NCBI GenBank assembly: GCA_961205875.1
Contig: OY540815.1
Span: 16,119,638 to 16,183,637, forward strand
Direction: 5' to 3'
From: Sialis fuliginosa
Lineage: Eukaryota > Arthropoda > Insecta > Megaloptera > Sialidae
DNA: 64,000 bases
A program made the position numbers and the translations under genes. This document shows positions 26,258 to 36,438 of this stretch, piece after piece; position 1 is the first letter of the stretch, and every line of letters begins with the position of its first letter. The notes under the pieces are model-generated. The model searched no databases. It saw only the letters and a list, made by a program, of their open reading frames with translations, and was not told the DNA's origin.

Positions 26258-26934
26258 CAGTGGCGAAGCGTCCAAGCAGGGGAAGCAGTGCTTCCTTTAC
26301 TTCTGTGTAATATTATAATATATATTATTAGAATATTCATCTTTATGCGCAAAACTAACAATCAAAAATAGCATTTAATATTAATTTACACGTTCAATTA
26401 TAAAACTATAATACTTCTGCGTCTTATGTTCTTGTATTTTAGTCAAAATCTATATAATTACATGTATAATACCTTAAAACTCGAAAAAAAAATTTTCGCG
26501 AAAAATCGAAAAAATTCAAAGGGGTATACCTTAAAAAAATGTCGATTTTTGACCAAATTTTTTTTGTCGGATTTTAAAGTATTATACATGTCATTATATA
26601 GATTTTGACACGCTGATTTCAAATCCGTCAACTAAAATCAATTCCGACCACGCGTTCAAAAGTTATGGCCTTTTTTCTCCAAAAATTTGAAAAAACTAAA
26701 ACTTTGAGAGGCTATATCTCGAGAACGGTTTGAGATACAGATCAATAAACATACTTTTAACGAAATCAAAAATTCGAAATAGTGAAATTTCCTACAGTGA
26801 ACTTCAACTCGTCATACAAATATCGACTAAAATACAAGAAAACAAGACGTAGAATCATTAAGTTACTATATAAATAAATATATAAGAATTTATTTAAAAA
26901 AGTAAAAGCTTGAACTTAAGATGTTTCATCACTA
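26258..26934. mobile_element. Palindromic (foldback) transposon, copy B, one arm mostly lost
   Basis: It starts CAGTGGCGAAGCGTCC and ends GATGTTTCATCACTAG. The end is the inverse of the start, the differences being mostly C-to-T or G-to-A changes. The interior matches 47012-48041 except that most of the left palindrome arm is missing: the join is near 26443, where CTTGTATTTT runs straight into AGTCAAAATCTATATAA. It sits inside the Penelope-like remnant. Confidence 0.8.
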
Positions 26935-27156
26935 GTTTTTTGTTAATAGGAGGGGGAGGATAGACAATATATGCTTGATGATCTCAATGGTTTCTCTGTA
27001 GAGTCCAAGCCAAAATTTATCGGAGCGGACTAAGACTTCGACATCGTTGGTGTCTACTATATAGCTTTGTAGCATCGACACTGCGGTGTGCTGGTTCTTT
27101 ATATCTCTCATGTGTTCGTTTGTTTTTTTAACACAAACATATTCTAGCAACATCAA
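26932..27156 (-). pseudogene. Penelope-like GIY-YIG endonuclease C-terminal fragment
   Basis: A 74-codon minus-strand reading contains KNQHTAVSMLQSYI, then NDVEVLVRSDKFW and YRETIEIIKH. The order H-T-A-V, a hydrophobic V-E-V-L strand, and a final E-T-I-E-I helix is that of the C-terminal end of Penelope GIY-YIG domains, where a conserved histidine/alanine block precedes a region such as NVEIL and a helix. The upstream catalytic part and the reverse transcriptase are not seen. It lies between two inverted hammerhead-bearing ends, which supports the assignment. Recognition is by pattern only. Confidence 0.5.
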
Positions 27157-27191
27157 CGCTTATTTAAGCAGCTATACCTTCTGAACTCAAC

Positions 27192-27243
27192 ATTTCACTT
27201 CTGAAGAAGACCACGAGATGTTTGTCGAAACGTCAAATGAAAT
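27192..27243 (+). ncRNA. Hammerhead-ribozyme-like motif, type B, right copy
   Basis: Plus strand: stem I strand ATTTCACTT (27192-27200), core CTGAAGA (27201-27207), stem II GAC…GTC around an ACGAGATG-containing loop, GAAA (27227-27230), CGTC (27231-27234), then stem I partner AAATGAAAT (27235-27243). Stem I pairs over eight of nine positions, and the last bases of the CGTC block form the canonical GUC cleavage triplet. Stem III is only the ACGT palindrome, as in minimal dimer-acting hammerheads. One extra A precedes stem II. Confidence 0.55.
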
Positions 27244-27418
27244 TAAAGTACAACGCAGAATAAAACCCAATAATGAACAGTTTATACAATTGAACAACCG
27301 TGAAAGTCTACGTTCAAAAATAATTTAATATTTCATCATTTGGCTGCCAACATGAAGAAATTATACAACGCGAGCGCACGCACGGGAAGGTCCGCTGGGT
27401 CACTACATTTGTACTTAC

Positions 27419-27560
27419 CATGATTCACACTCTCCAAGCGCCTTGATGCTGTACGAAGAAAGCGATGTTTACATCCGGTAAGCCGCTTCACCGACGTCGT
27501 ACTCGATCGCCATCTCAACGTGGTACATGCTCAGCATAAACAGTCTGCGCAAAAATACGG
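27419..27560 (-). promoter_or_regulatory. GC-rich island ending in a strong splice donor; candidate 5' exon
   Basis: GC content is well above the flanks and CpG dinucleotides are common. On the minus strand the segment ends GAATCATG followed by GTAAGTAC at 27418-27411, a near-consensus splice donor. A short upstream reading begins MYHVEMAIEYDVGEAAY and stops, so this is more likely a 5' untranslated exon, possibly with a start codon at its last three bases, than a full coding exon. No matching downstream exon was found. Confidence 0.35.
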
Positions 27561-27620
27561 TAATACAAACCACCATATCTTTGGAAACAATATTATATTA
27601 AAATAAATTTTTAAAACAAG

Positions 27621-28182
27621 CAGTACCGGCTTTAAGGGGGGGGCGAACCAGGGCGACCGCCCGGGGCGCCAGGCCAAGTGGGGCGGTGCATAATGGAGCG
27701 TAAGTCACTTTTTTTTATTCAAATCAGTGTACAGGCTGTAATTTTTGAGTAAAATTTTTTTTTATCTTTAAATTTTTTGTCGATCAGTTAAACCCGATTA
27801 AACAAAAAATATAGCTAATTTAAAAAAAAATCGATTATTTGATAGCTGCTAACTTATAATACTTATTCAGCAACCCAGAAAACCTTTAATAAATTAGCTT
27901 ATTTGTTGATTTATCAATTTTAATTTGTTTATAATAGGGGAAGGAGGTCTCGACGGTCTTAGGACATTTGATAGTCTTGAAGTTAATTATGTAAGTTATA
28001 TTTAAAAAAAAAGTTTGAGTCTGTAGGATCGCGCCAAGCTGAGATATGAATTATTCAACTTATTTGTTAATTTATCAATTTTAATTGACATTTTCGGCGA
28101 TTTTTTAACATTTTTTTTAGAGGGAGAGAGGGCGGAAAAATAAATCTCGCCCAGGGCGTCAGATTTGCTAAGGCCGGCACTG
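27621..28182. mobile_element. Non-autonomous hAT-type element (562 bp)
   Basis: It begins CAGTACCGGCTTTAAGG and ends AAGGCCGGCACTG, inverted copies of hAT type. Flanks AAAACAAG and AATGCAGG agree at five of eight positions, which would fit an old 8-bp duplication. Inside, GGGCGAACCAGGGCG-type sequence near the left end mirrors CGCCCAGGGCG near the right. The interior contains a duplicated TTATTTGTTGATTTATCAAT-like unit, and a relative of it lies in intron 4 of the Ir75 gene. No transposase frame is present. Confidence 0.75.
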
Positions 28183-28374
28183 AATGCAGGCATATAAAAT
28201 TGCGAACGATAGTTAACTACAGTTTATCTCAAACTGTTAGGTACATAATTATTGATTGGACACGTTAGACTCTTTAACTGACAGTTCATAATATTATCTC
28301 TGTATAAATATGTAAACGAAATATATATGTTCCTGTTTTTCAACAAAGAGTGTAGTGTAGAGTATTATAAATGT

Positions 28375-28705
28375 GATAGCAAACACTTTCAAATGAGGTA
28401 TCAAAGCTACATATATGATAATTCCCTTGAAATATCGTAAAATATTTCACAAGTTTCGCGCACTCGTGGTAAATTAACATTAACGGTATTAAAAGTAATT
28501 AAAACAGTGGTGATATTATGAAAATTAGTCGCTATGTTATAATAAAGTAGAAACAGCTGTTCAATAGACAAAATCAAAACTAAAACAAAAAGTGGAAATA
28601 TCACTGCTTTAAATTCCAAAACAGATCCATAGATATTATCACAAAATTACTACTCTATTTGAAAGTGCTTGCTAGCCAGTAAATTTTGTAAACTTTTTCA
28701 TAATA
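28375..28705 (-). mobile_element. MITE family 3, diverged copy
   Basis: Internal landmarks of the family are present: ACAGTGGTGATATTATGAAA, a GCAAACACTTTCAAATGAGG left side and a TTTGAAAGTGCTTGCTAGCC right side. The CCGGTAT termini are eroded, so this looks older than the 334-bp copies. Confidence 0.65.
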
Positions 28706-29327
28706 CAATTTTTATTCAATATCTTCAAACTCAAAAATTACTTAATTTGTTAAAATATTAAATATGTATTTATAATTTGTTAATATGTATGTATATACTC
28801 CCCACCTAAAATCCTTAATTCTGGCCATAATGTTCGTTAAACCTGCTCTAAGCGACCCAGTGGCAACTTCACAATCCTTTCTTGTGTCCTCGTATACTTA
28901 GAAAATGAGAAAAAAGCGAAAAAAAAATAATTTAAAAAATGAAAGATTAAAAAAACAGTCCTGAATAAATCATCGAATACGGAAGGCCAAAAAAAATGTA
29001 TGTACATGTACAGCAATTTGAAAGTTTAAACATAAATAATGTTATGTTTTAAAAAATCAATAATGTAATAACGCAGGTAACATAATATACAGGAATTATA
29101 CGCAATGTAGTTTTCAATATAAACCACAATACTCGTCAACATTCAATTGTTAAAGTTAAAACCATCACCACAACGAAATTTGTTATTTAAAATCATGTAA
29201 TATATACGTGAAAATGTACACGTTTTACACTGTGAAATTAATATTTCGTTTGAAGACATATTTTGAAAAAGATAATAGAAACGATTAGATTCTAAGTAAT
29301 CATAATTTCATTTATAATATGGTCTGC
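28706..29327. other. AT-rich stretch
   Basis: No gene or repeat recognised. Confidence 0.5.
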
Positions 29328-29500
29328 CAGTACCGGATTTATAATTTTGCCGCCCGAAGTCTAAGAGTTTTTTGTCGCCTGGAGTGGAAAAAAATTTCTT
29401 CATTTTACAGGATTTTCATACATTGCTTTATTTTTGCTGCCCCCTCAAATCTACCGCTTTAAGCAATAGCCTACTCAGGTTATTGGGAAATCCACCACTG
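29328..29500. mobile_element. Small hAT-like MITE candidate (173 bp)
   Basis: The left end CAGTACCGGATTTATAA and the right end TTGGGAAATCCACCACTG are imperfect inverted repeats of hAT form, and GCCGCCCGAAG near the left end is typical of such elements. No target duplication is visible. Confidence 0.5.
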
Positions 29501-29879
29501 ATATTGAATTTATCTAAAATAAAATACTACTTGGAGTCCTCTGTTGGCGTCATTTTTTAGTTAGAAAAAAATAGAGTCAAATTCTACTAATTGAGACCTA
29601 CATTTTGACACTTCACATGCCTTGGTACACATTTTTTTATTTGCTTGTACCCAGAAACCAAGATTCATAAGTACTAAATAAATTGACGAATATATTCTAT
29701 TAAAAAGTTACTCTCTGAATATATTGAAGAATATTGGGTTCTTAACTTTTAAGTATAATTTTGAACTACCTACATTATAAATAAGTATTATTAAGCGAAA
29801 ATAATTGCGGTTAGTAAACGGGGTATATACATACTAACCGTGATTATTCATGTTAGAATATATCTTTTAAATAATAAAA

Positions 29880-30395
29880 AGGCCAAGTGCGTGTTGGGCA
29901 CGCATATGATAGGGTTCCGTAGTCATTCTCACTACGATTTATAAAAAAGGCTTATTTCAAAATTTTTTAAAAACTATTTTTGCTACAGTATTCGTTATAA
30001 TTTTCATTGAAAGTATTAATAAAAATCTACATTCTGGATTTTTTTTCAGATTTTTTAAATAAATAGTTTAAAAATTAGAGGGGAGAGACGCTCTAGTAAC
30101 GACATTTAAATGCATATATATCGTGACTGAAGGGTTAAAATCAAAAGATCCTAAGGCATTTTTTGTTGCATTTTAGGAGACTTATCAATAGATTAAGTGA
30201 AAAAAAAAATGTAAATATATTTTTCAGTCGATGGGAAGGAGCTCAAAAAACATTTTTTTCAAAAATATCATCATTTCTGTTTTAGACCAAGTTTCATCTT
30301 AGTCGGTATAAAATTTATAATTACAGTCAAACGGACGGACAGAGTGAAACTATAGGGTTCCTAGTTTTCTACGGAACCCTAGAAATGGTGCAATC
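29880..30395 (+). repeat. Dispersed repeat of the AGGGTTCCGTA type, near complete
   Basis: It starts GGCCAAGTGCGTGTTGGGC, continues ATAGGGTTCCGTAG, contains a CAAACGGACGGACAGAG segment, and ends CTACGGAACCCTAG, which mirrors the start. This layout is known from many insect genomes as a non-coding dispersed repeat. Partial relatives occur at 20990, 32180-32340, 36590-36845 and 49290-49510. Confidence 0.65.
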
Positions 30396-31620
30396 CAAAA
30401 TAACACTTTATGTAAATATTTATCTACTCATTCTTGTAAAAATAAAACAAAATAATGTATACGTGATATTATCGACACGACCACCAATGAACTAAAAAAT
30501 AAAATAATAATAAATTGAAAAATTGTTGTTTTTTTCAGTCACTTGTTTACAACGCTCGAACGCTTCCGCTAAAAATAAACTCTTTTAACTAGAAACAATT
30601 AAACATTGGGGTCTTTGAGCCGAACAACAGAGACATTTCTACGCATCACAAGTTTTTATAGACGTATCGGTATTTTGTTGTTTACACGGAAGCAGGAAAT
30701 CGACACATTTGCATCTGAATAGATGCTATATAAATACGAGTGCCAAATCCATACCTACTTGTTTATGAAGATGTTTCAATCAATTTTTTTATATAATCTA
30801 ATGAATATTAATATTATAATGTAAGAATCTGAAATTTAAACACTGCCAGTTGCTTATATGTAAAATAATTCAGTGATTTTTTTAATATAGGCACTTAGGC
30901 ATCTACACATTATTTAATTATATTTGATATTTATTTTTGAACTAAATCATTTTTTTTTTAAATCCTATTATTAAAATTAAATAACATATGAAAAAACAAT
31001 AATTAATTATGCGTGCAACAGAAACTATCAATAACGTTTCTACGCATTTTGCAAAATGGGCGTATTTTAAAAACATAGTGAAAGCTTACCTCTACAAAGA
31101 TGACTCACTTTTGTTATCATTTTTATTTATTTTTAATTTATATATAAACACAAAAATGTTGACATAACATTTACTTTAAGCGTATTAAAATCTACGTAGA
31201 ATTTTCATTATTTTACTTTCTAATGTATTGAAGTTACTTTAAACTTTAAAACACACAAAATATGTTTGTATTTGTGAATTGAAGTCTTTTCCCTTTCATT
31301 TTAATTTTATTCTGTGGATATAAGATATTTTTAAGATTGAAATCCTAATATATTTCATTGATTATTATTATTATTCTATTTTAGAATAGAACGATTATTA
31401 ATAAAATCATTCAATTGGAAGAAAAGTGAAAAGACATAACTAAACGTCATTCAATTGTTTTCAAATTTCCAACCCAATCGCACACAAAACAAAAGACTAT
31501 TGACATTTTACGCATTTTCAAAAAACAGGGCGTACAAAGCCCGGCACACACAATAAACAATACAAAATACAAACCAATAAACAAAATCCTATCAGAAACA
31601 ATAAACTATTTTGCGCTTAC
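30396..31620. other. AT-rich stretch
   Basis: No gene or repeat recognised. Confidence 0.5.
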
Positions 31621-31900
31621 CGGGTTGATCAACCGCACCGGTAAATAAACCAGACGTTTTACAGTTTCACAACAACACTGTGTAACACAACAATCACAAA
31701 CAGGGCAAAAACACTCACTGCTGCGTAACACCCGCGCCAACCAACGTATCGGACAGTGCGTGAGCGAATGTTTATGTGTGTGTATGTGTGTGTGTGTGTG
31801 TGCGCGCGTTTGTCAAAACGCGTCGTCTCGTCGGGAAATGAACTACACAACATCGAATGTGCTTTGTTCCGATACGCGTGATGCGCATGCGTATAAATTA
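31621..31900 (-). promoter_or_regulatory. Candidate promoter and 5' untranslated exon
   Basis: The segment is GC-rich against AT-rich flanks. On the minus strand it ends CAACCCG followed by GTAAGCG at 31620-31614, a good splice donor. Upstream lies TGCGCATGCGTA (about 31882-31893 on the plus strand), close to the NRF-1/erect wing site TGCGCATGCGCA, and a TATAAATTA on the plus strand. A TG/TGCG microsatellite occupies 31774-31808. The open frame here contains a microsatellite-derived THTHTHT run and is probably not translated. The host gene is unknown. Confidence 0.4.
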
Positions 31901-31999
31901 TTTGACAGCCGGGTACGTTTTTTGTGCTGACTCATACAGTGGAGCCTCGACATGCGATGTTTTCAGGAACACGATAACGATTTCAGCAATTGACAGCAC

Positions 32000-32173
32000 C
32001 AGGGCTTTTTTTGTAATTTAACGCGGTGGAACGGCGTTCCGACACCTTTTTTTCGTGGCATAAGAAAAGCTGCTTTAAATTTAATTTAAATGATATTTGA
32101 ATATAATTTTCTTCAGTAAAAAGCTTGGCAAGAAGTGAGTTCCAACACCTTTATGTTTTAAAAAAAAGCCCTG
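32000..32173. mobile_element. Small hAT-like MITE, copy 1 (174 bp)
   Basis: It begins CAGGGCTTTTTTTGTAA and ends AAAAAAAAGCCCTG. The interior carries GGCGTTCCGACACC and GAAGTGAGTTCCAACACC. A second copy lies at 35418-35560. No clear target duplication. Confidence 0.7.
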
Positions 32174-32345
32174 TGCAACATTTTTTTTTATTTCATCATT
32201 TCTGTTTTTGGATCATCAATCTACGTCCATATACCAAGTTTCATTTTAATAGGTATATAAATGAGAGAATTGGAGATATGTGACATACAGACAGACAGAT
32301 AAACGGTCGGACGGATGGCCCAAAACCCTAAAGATAGATAATCTA
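32174..32345 (+). repeat. Dispersed repeat fragment with CAGACAGACAG tract
   Basis: Contains ATACCAAGTTTCATTTTAAT, a CAGACAGACAG tract and a GGTCGGACGGATGG segment, matching the 3' half of the repeat at 29880-30395. Directly follows the small hAT-like MITE. Confidence 0.5.
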
Positions 32346-32567
32346 CTTTTGTTTATAAAGGTTTAATCTTGTTTTGTTAGAATTGTTTAGAATAAATTTT
32401 AAACATGAAAAGAAATTCTTTTTTTATTATAACGTGAAAACGCTTCTCCGAAATTTATTTTTATTTTTTTTCTAGAAAGTAATCATTAGTACCAAAAACT
32501 CAATCAAATATCAAAAAAAGTTCTGTTAATCATTTAATGGAAATCATTATTTGCTAAGATCTGAATC

Positions 32568-33045
32568 ATATAGGTACTATGGTCTTCAGAAGTCGTCTTC
32601 GTCCGTAAAGGTCATAATCGCTTACAACAGATTCGAAATATTAAGAAAAAATCATCGGTTATCTTCTTCTAGGGCGGAGTTTATATAATTACATCATTTT
32701 AAATAAAAACACAAATATACGTCCATTTCATAAATTAATTTTATATCCAGTTTAACATATATATTTAAATACTAAAATTCAGAATATCAAATATTGATTG
32801 CCACAAAATTTACGTAAGTATACAATTTTCAGTAGATTACATAATAATTTAATCGCACAAATATATTATATGAGTACTTTTTTATCTAGCAAATGAGTTA
32901 CAAAATATCTGACTTTGTTTGAGACATGGAAAAATTATTTAAATATTATAATAATCAAATGTGAGGAGCCTAAGTTTGTGATAAGCGAATTTGAATGAAA
33001 ACTGAACGACCACTTCTGCATTTGACTGTAGATATGATTCGATCA
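32568..33045 (+). repeat. Repeat family 4, copy 2
   Basis: Inverted relative to 24145-24512 and longer through small insertions. It opens GTACTATGGTCTTCAGAAG and closes GACCACTTCTGCATTTGAC. Non-coding. Confidence 0.65.
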
Positions 33046-33054
33046 GCAGGACGT

Positions 33055-33330
33055 TTATCCGCTGCCGCTAGGGCGTTCAATAAAACGCAGCACACCACAA
33101 GTCAGTCTACACACATATACATATAGAGAGTGTCGTGTCACTGCACACTTCGTCTCGCCGCAGCCCTCGACGCCGACGTCCTCGTCATCGCCGCCGTATC
33201 CAGGCCCGCGCGCGTTCGCGATCGATGCCCGCGTGACGTCACACGTACACGGGTCAAGCAGGTCATGGGCGGGTTCACTCACTAAAACATCTTTCACACG
33301 GGGAAAGTACGCGGCCACTGATAAATGCTC
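33055..33330. promoter_or_regulatory. GC-rich CpG island with a CRE-like palindrome
   Basis: This is the most CpG-rich segment of the left half of the window. It contains a perfect TGACGTCA palindrome at 33234-33241 (the consensus cAMP-response/AP-1-type element), GCGCGCG runs and an initiator-like TCAGTC near 33101. On the minus strand a GTGAGTGA donor-like site occurs near 33280. A minus-strand frame of about 87 codons crosses it but has no ATG start. A promoter or alternative first exon is more likely than a coding exon. Confidence 0.4.
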
Positions 33331-33524
33331 GATTACTTGCCAATCTCTAAAACTAGGTACGCATAAATATTGACAATATGTAGATAGTTGCCAGATTTGA
33401 TCAGATATTCTGTAACTGATTTTATATTGGTCTTAGGACAATACCTTTCTTTAGTAAAATTGTTCACGTGTATCAATTTTGAGTTGCAAATAAAGTTGTC
33501 ATTAACTATATAGACTTATTTTTG

Positions 33525-34371
33525 CACGTAGAAAAATATGTCATAACAATCATTCAATTTTTAAAGAAATATTACTATTTGATTCAGTATTTTTAAATGG
33601 AAGACAATTTTTTAATTCTTCCATATTAATAATAATTTGATATTATAAATTGAAAAGGATTTGGTGAAATTTTATTATGCTGCATTGCAAAAATTAAATG
33701 TATTATATATATATTAAAAAAAAATTTGTTGAGACAAGTCTGCCTATCTTTATTCAGCAATGGACACATCTCTATCTCTCAAATACACACCACACTCTCT
33801 CCTCACTGCTTTCTATATATAGTTGCACTGGTGGTAGGGGATTTTAATTTTTTTTACTTATAAAAGCAAACTGAAAACACAGTACTGACGAGAGTTAACT
33901 TGCGTTTATTTCTATACAATAAACATGTTGGTTGTTAGACAACATGTTATTAAAGTTACCATATGAATAGTAATTTTTGCATGCAGGATCGCAATCTATA
34001 TTATTGTTATAGTTTAATTTGTTATACCAATAAAAAATATATTATTACTAAAATTAATTCTACACAATTTTAGTATTTTTTGTATTGTTTTTTAATAAAA
34101 ATTTAAGTATCAGATAGAAAAATGTACTAACAATTGAAATGAAATAATTTGATTAGCACTTAAAATAATTTAACTTAAAAATAATTATTTGAAAAATCAT
34201 GTAAATGATATTTACGAATAAAAATTGCGTATTATAAATGGAGTTTGTAAAAGTTACTGTACTGACAGTAAGTACATGTTAAAACTGATAGTATTTTTTG
34301 ATAGAAAATTGAAATTTTTATTCGGCAACCATAATTTTTAATAAAAAATCGGCTCCATTTTTCTCCGTGTG
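33525..34371 (+). mobile_element. MITE family 1, copy 2 (847 bp)
   Basis: It begins CACGTAGAAAAATATG and ends ATTTTTCTCCGTGTG, an imperfect inverted terminal repeat. The interior matches the element in Ir75 intron 7 over its length, including AATTTTTAAAGAAATATTAC, AACACAGTACTGACGAGAG and AGTTTAATTTGTTATACCAA. No coding capacity. Confidence 0.85.
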
Positions 34372-35417
34372 TATATTTTACTTTTTCATACAAAACTGTA
34401 TAATAAAGTACAGTAATCATAAAAAAAAGAATGTAATTCCCAACATGCTTTGAGAGCGCAACAACTATCTCAATGGCGTCTGTGTGTCTGTCTGTGAACA
34501 CTTTATAACTAAAACGGTGAAACTTATGAACAGGAAGTTTTAAAGTTTAGATTGTTGTATACTGTAGTTGTACACTTCTTATTTTTGAAGTGCAGTACTA
34601 AACCGGAAACGAATGTTTAATCTTGTCGATTTATTATTTTTAAATTTTGATATTTTTACAAAAACTTATTGTTTTAATGAGTTCGGATTTTAGAGTGACG
34701 TCTGATATTACATGAATTTGTTCGCAAAATCTTTCCAGGAGTAATTTCCAATGAGCTGTATTATGTTACCTATGGATTTTAGCAATTTAATTTTTACATA
34801 GACCAAATCCATAGACAACATAACACAATTCAATACCCTGTTAAAAGATTTTAGTCTAATTTGATAGAGACCAAACTAATGTTATTTTATTGATTTTAAT
34901 ATTATCCATTAGCTTACAAGCTTCGAGGCTTTCGCGGTTCTTGGGTTGAACCTTGACATCTAGGTATTATTCGTGGCTTAGTATGCTTTGAAATAAAAAA
35001 TTAGGATTAATGTTAACCTTGCCATAATAGTCCTATTTTTCTTAATTTAATGTATTTCTAACTACATAATCTCAAATTAGACATTTTCTGTAGATGACAA
35101 ACGGAATTAATATTTGGCTGGATTATTGAATTATTTTAGCGCCAACCGATGGTAAATGATTTGAAATGATGGCTGATGCCCTTAATTAAATGGAGTAAAT
35201 TGCTCTCAGTTATCTACATTTGAATATTCAGGAGTTATTTTGGTATGTAATTGTAGCTTGTTTTTGCAGTTCCAAAAATAAAAACTGTAGTTGAAAAAAG
35301 CATAAAAAGTATTTTCAGTTGAAAAATTTTCTTAATAAATAATTTTGTTTTTATTGATAAGCAAAAAGTTGAAATCACGATTTAATATCATGAGATTGAA
35401 TTTGTAAATCTAATTTG
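34372..35417. other. AT-rich stretch
   Basis: No gene or recognised repeat. Confidence 0.5.
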
Positions 35418-35560
35418 AACAGCGTTCCGGCACCTATTTTTTCGTGGCATAAAAAAAGCTGCTTTAAATTTTATTTAAATAATATAAATAATATTTTCTT
35501 GACTAAAAAACTTGACACGAAGTGAGTTCCGGTACCTTTTTGTTTTTAAAAAAAGCCCTG
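35418..35560. mobile_element. Small hAT-like MITE, copy 2 (left end truncated)
   Basis: Matches 32000-32173 from GCGTTCCGGCACC to AAAAAAAGCCCTG. The poly-T left terminus is missing. Confidence 0.65.
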
Positions 35561-36104
35561 ATAAATATTAGTTGTAACAGTTTATAAAAGAGTAGTTTAT
35601 GTATGTAACCCGCGAGCTTAACGGAGGGTTAAAAACCATAAAAAAACAATTGAATTGGACATAGGAATAATTATTTAAAATTTCATTATTGAAAATAATT
35701 TCATCATCGTCTCTCCATTGTTACATATTTGTCCGTGTGAATGAAGCCTGTGATCACATCAACTGAAACAGTAGGTATTTCAAGCGCGACAATTGCGAAT
35801 TTGAAGAAAGAAAATTCAATCACAGCTAACGCGATTATGACGATAATGAAATGGAAAGGTTTCACGGCGAATTACAAAAATATGTAAATAAAATATGATC
35901 TCATTAGATTAATATGTATGAATTTGTTATATAAATATCTAACAACCAATAGAATACGTAGTTTCCTGATCTATGACGTTTAAATGAAGGTATGGGGTAT
36001 GGGGCTCGAAATTTGATTTCTGTTTTCAAATGGATGCAATGGCGCCGACTCGGTAGGAGGGGGGAAACGATCGATTTGAACATTTAATTTAGATAACTAA
36101 TTTT

Positions 36105-36438
36105 ATGCCCGGTATTATAAAGGACCTAACAAAATTTGTTAGCTAGCAATTACATTCATATGGGGTATTAATACTGTACTAGTATCTATGGATTAGTTAT
36201 GGAATTTAGAGCAGTGACACTTCAATTAATTGTAACACAGTTGGCATCTTTGACCGTACAAAATAATTTTCATAACATCACCACTGTTTTAATACCGTTT
36301 GTATTTACCTTCAACGCGTGCGCGAAACTTGTCAAAGTCATCAACAAACTCCAAAAGAACTGTTATATATGTTTGATACCTCAGTTGAAAGTGTTTGTTA
36401 GCTAACAAATTTGTTAGGTCCTTTATGATACCGGACAT
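36105..36438 (+). mobile_element. MITE family 3, complete copy (334 bp)
   Basis: The same length as 14157-14490 and near-identical in the interior, in the opposite orientation. It starts ATGCCCGGTATTATAAAGG and ends CCTTTATGATACCGGACAT. The plus-strand frame from 36199 (MEFRAVTLQLIVTQLA) is the counterpart of the minus-strand frame in copy 1. High similarity between distant copies indicates relatively recent mobility. Confidence 0.85.

Larger units (their letters stand above)
26165..27290 (-). mobile_element. Penelope-like element remnant with inverted ribozyme-bearing ends
   Basis: Ends of about 85 bp are inverted copies: 26175-26256 and 27192-27282 share TTATTGGGTTTTATTC, GTTGTACTTTAAT and the GACCACGAGATG hammerhead-like segment. 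Between them, on the minus strand at 26932-27156, is a peptide resembling the C-terminal part of a Penelope GIY-YIG endonuclease. Penelope-like elements are known for terminal repeats that may be inverted and that carry hammerhead motifs. The 26258-26934 palindromic transposon is inserted just inside the left end. Most of the reverse transcriptase is absent. Confidence 0.6.

Noticed and set aside
31659-31853. 64-codon frame with a HTHTHT stretch
   Set aside because: The repeated residues come from the TG microsatellite. The segment is better explained as a 5' untranslated exon.
33055-33318. 87-codon GC-rich minus-strand frame as a gene
   Set aside because: It has no ATG start and no recognisable domain. 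High GC alone lengthens open frames by lowering stop codon frequency.
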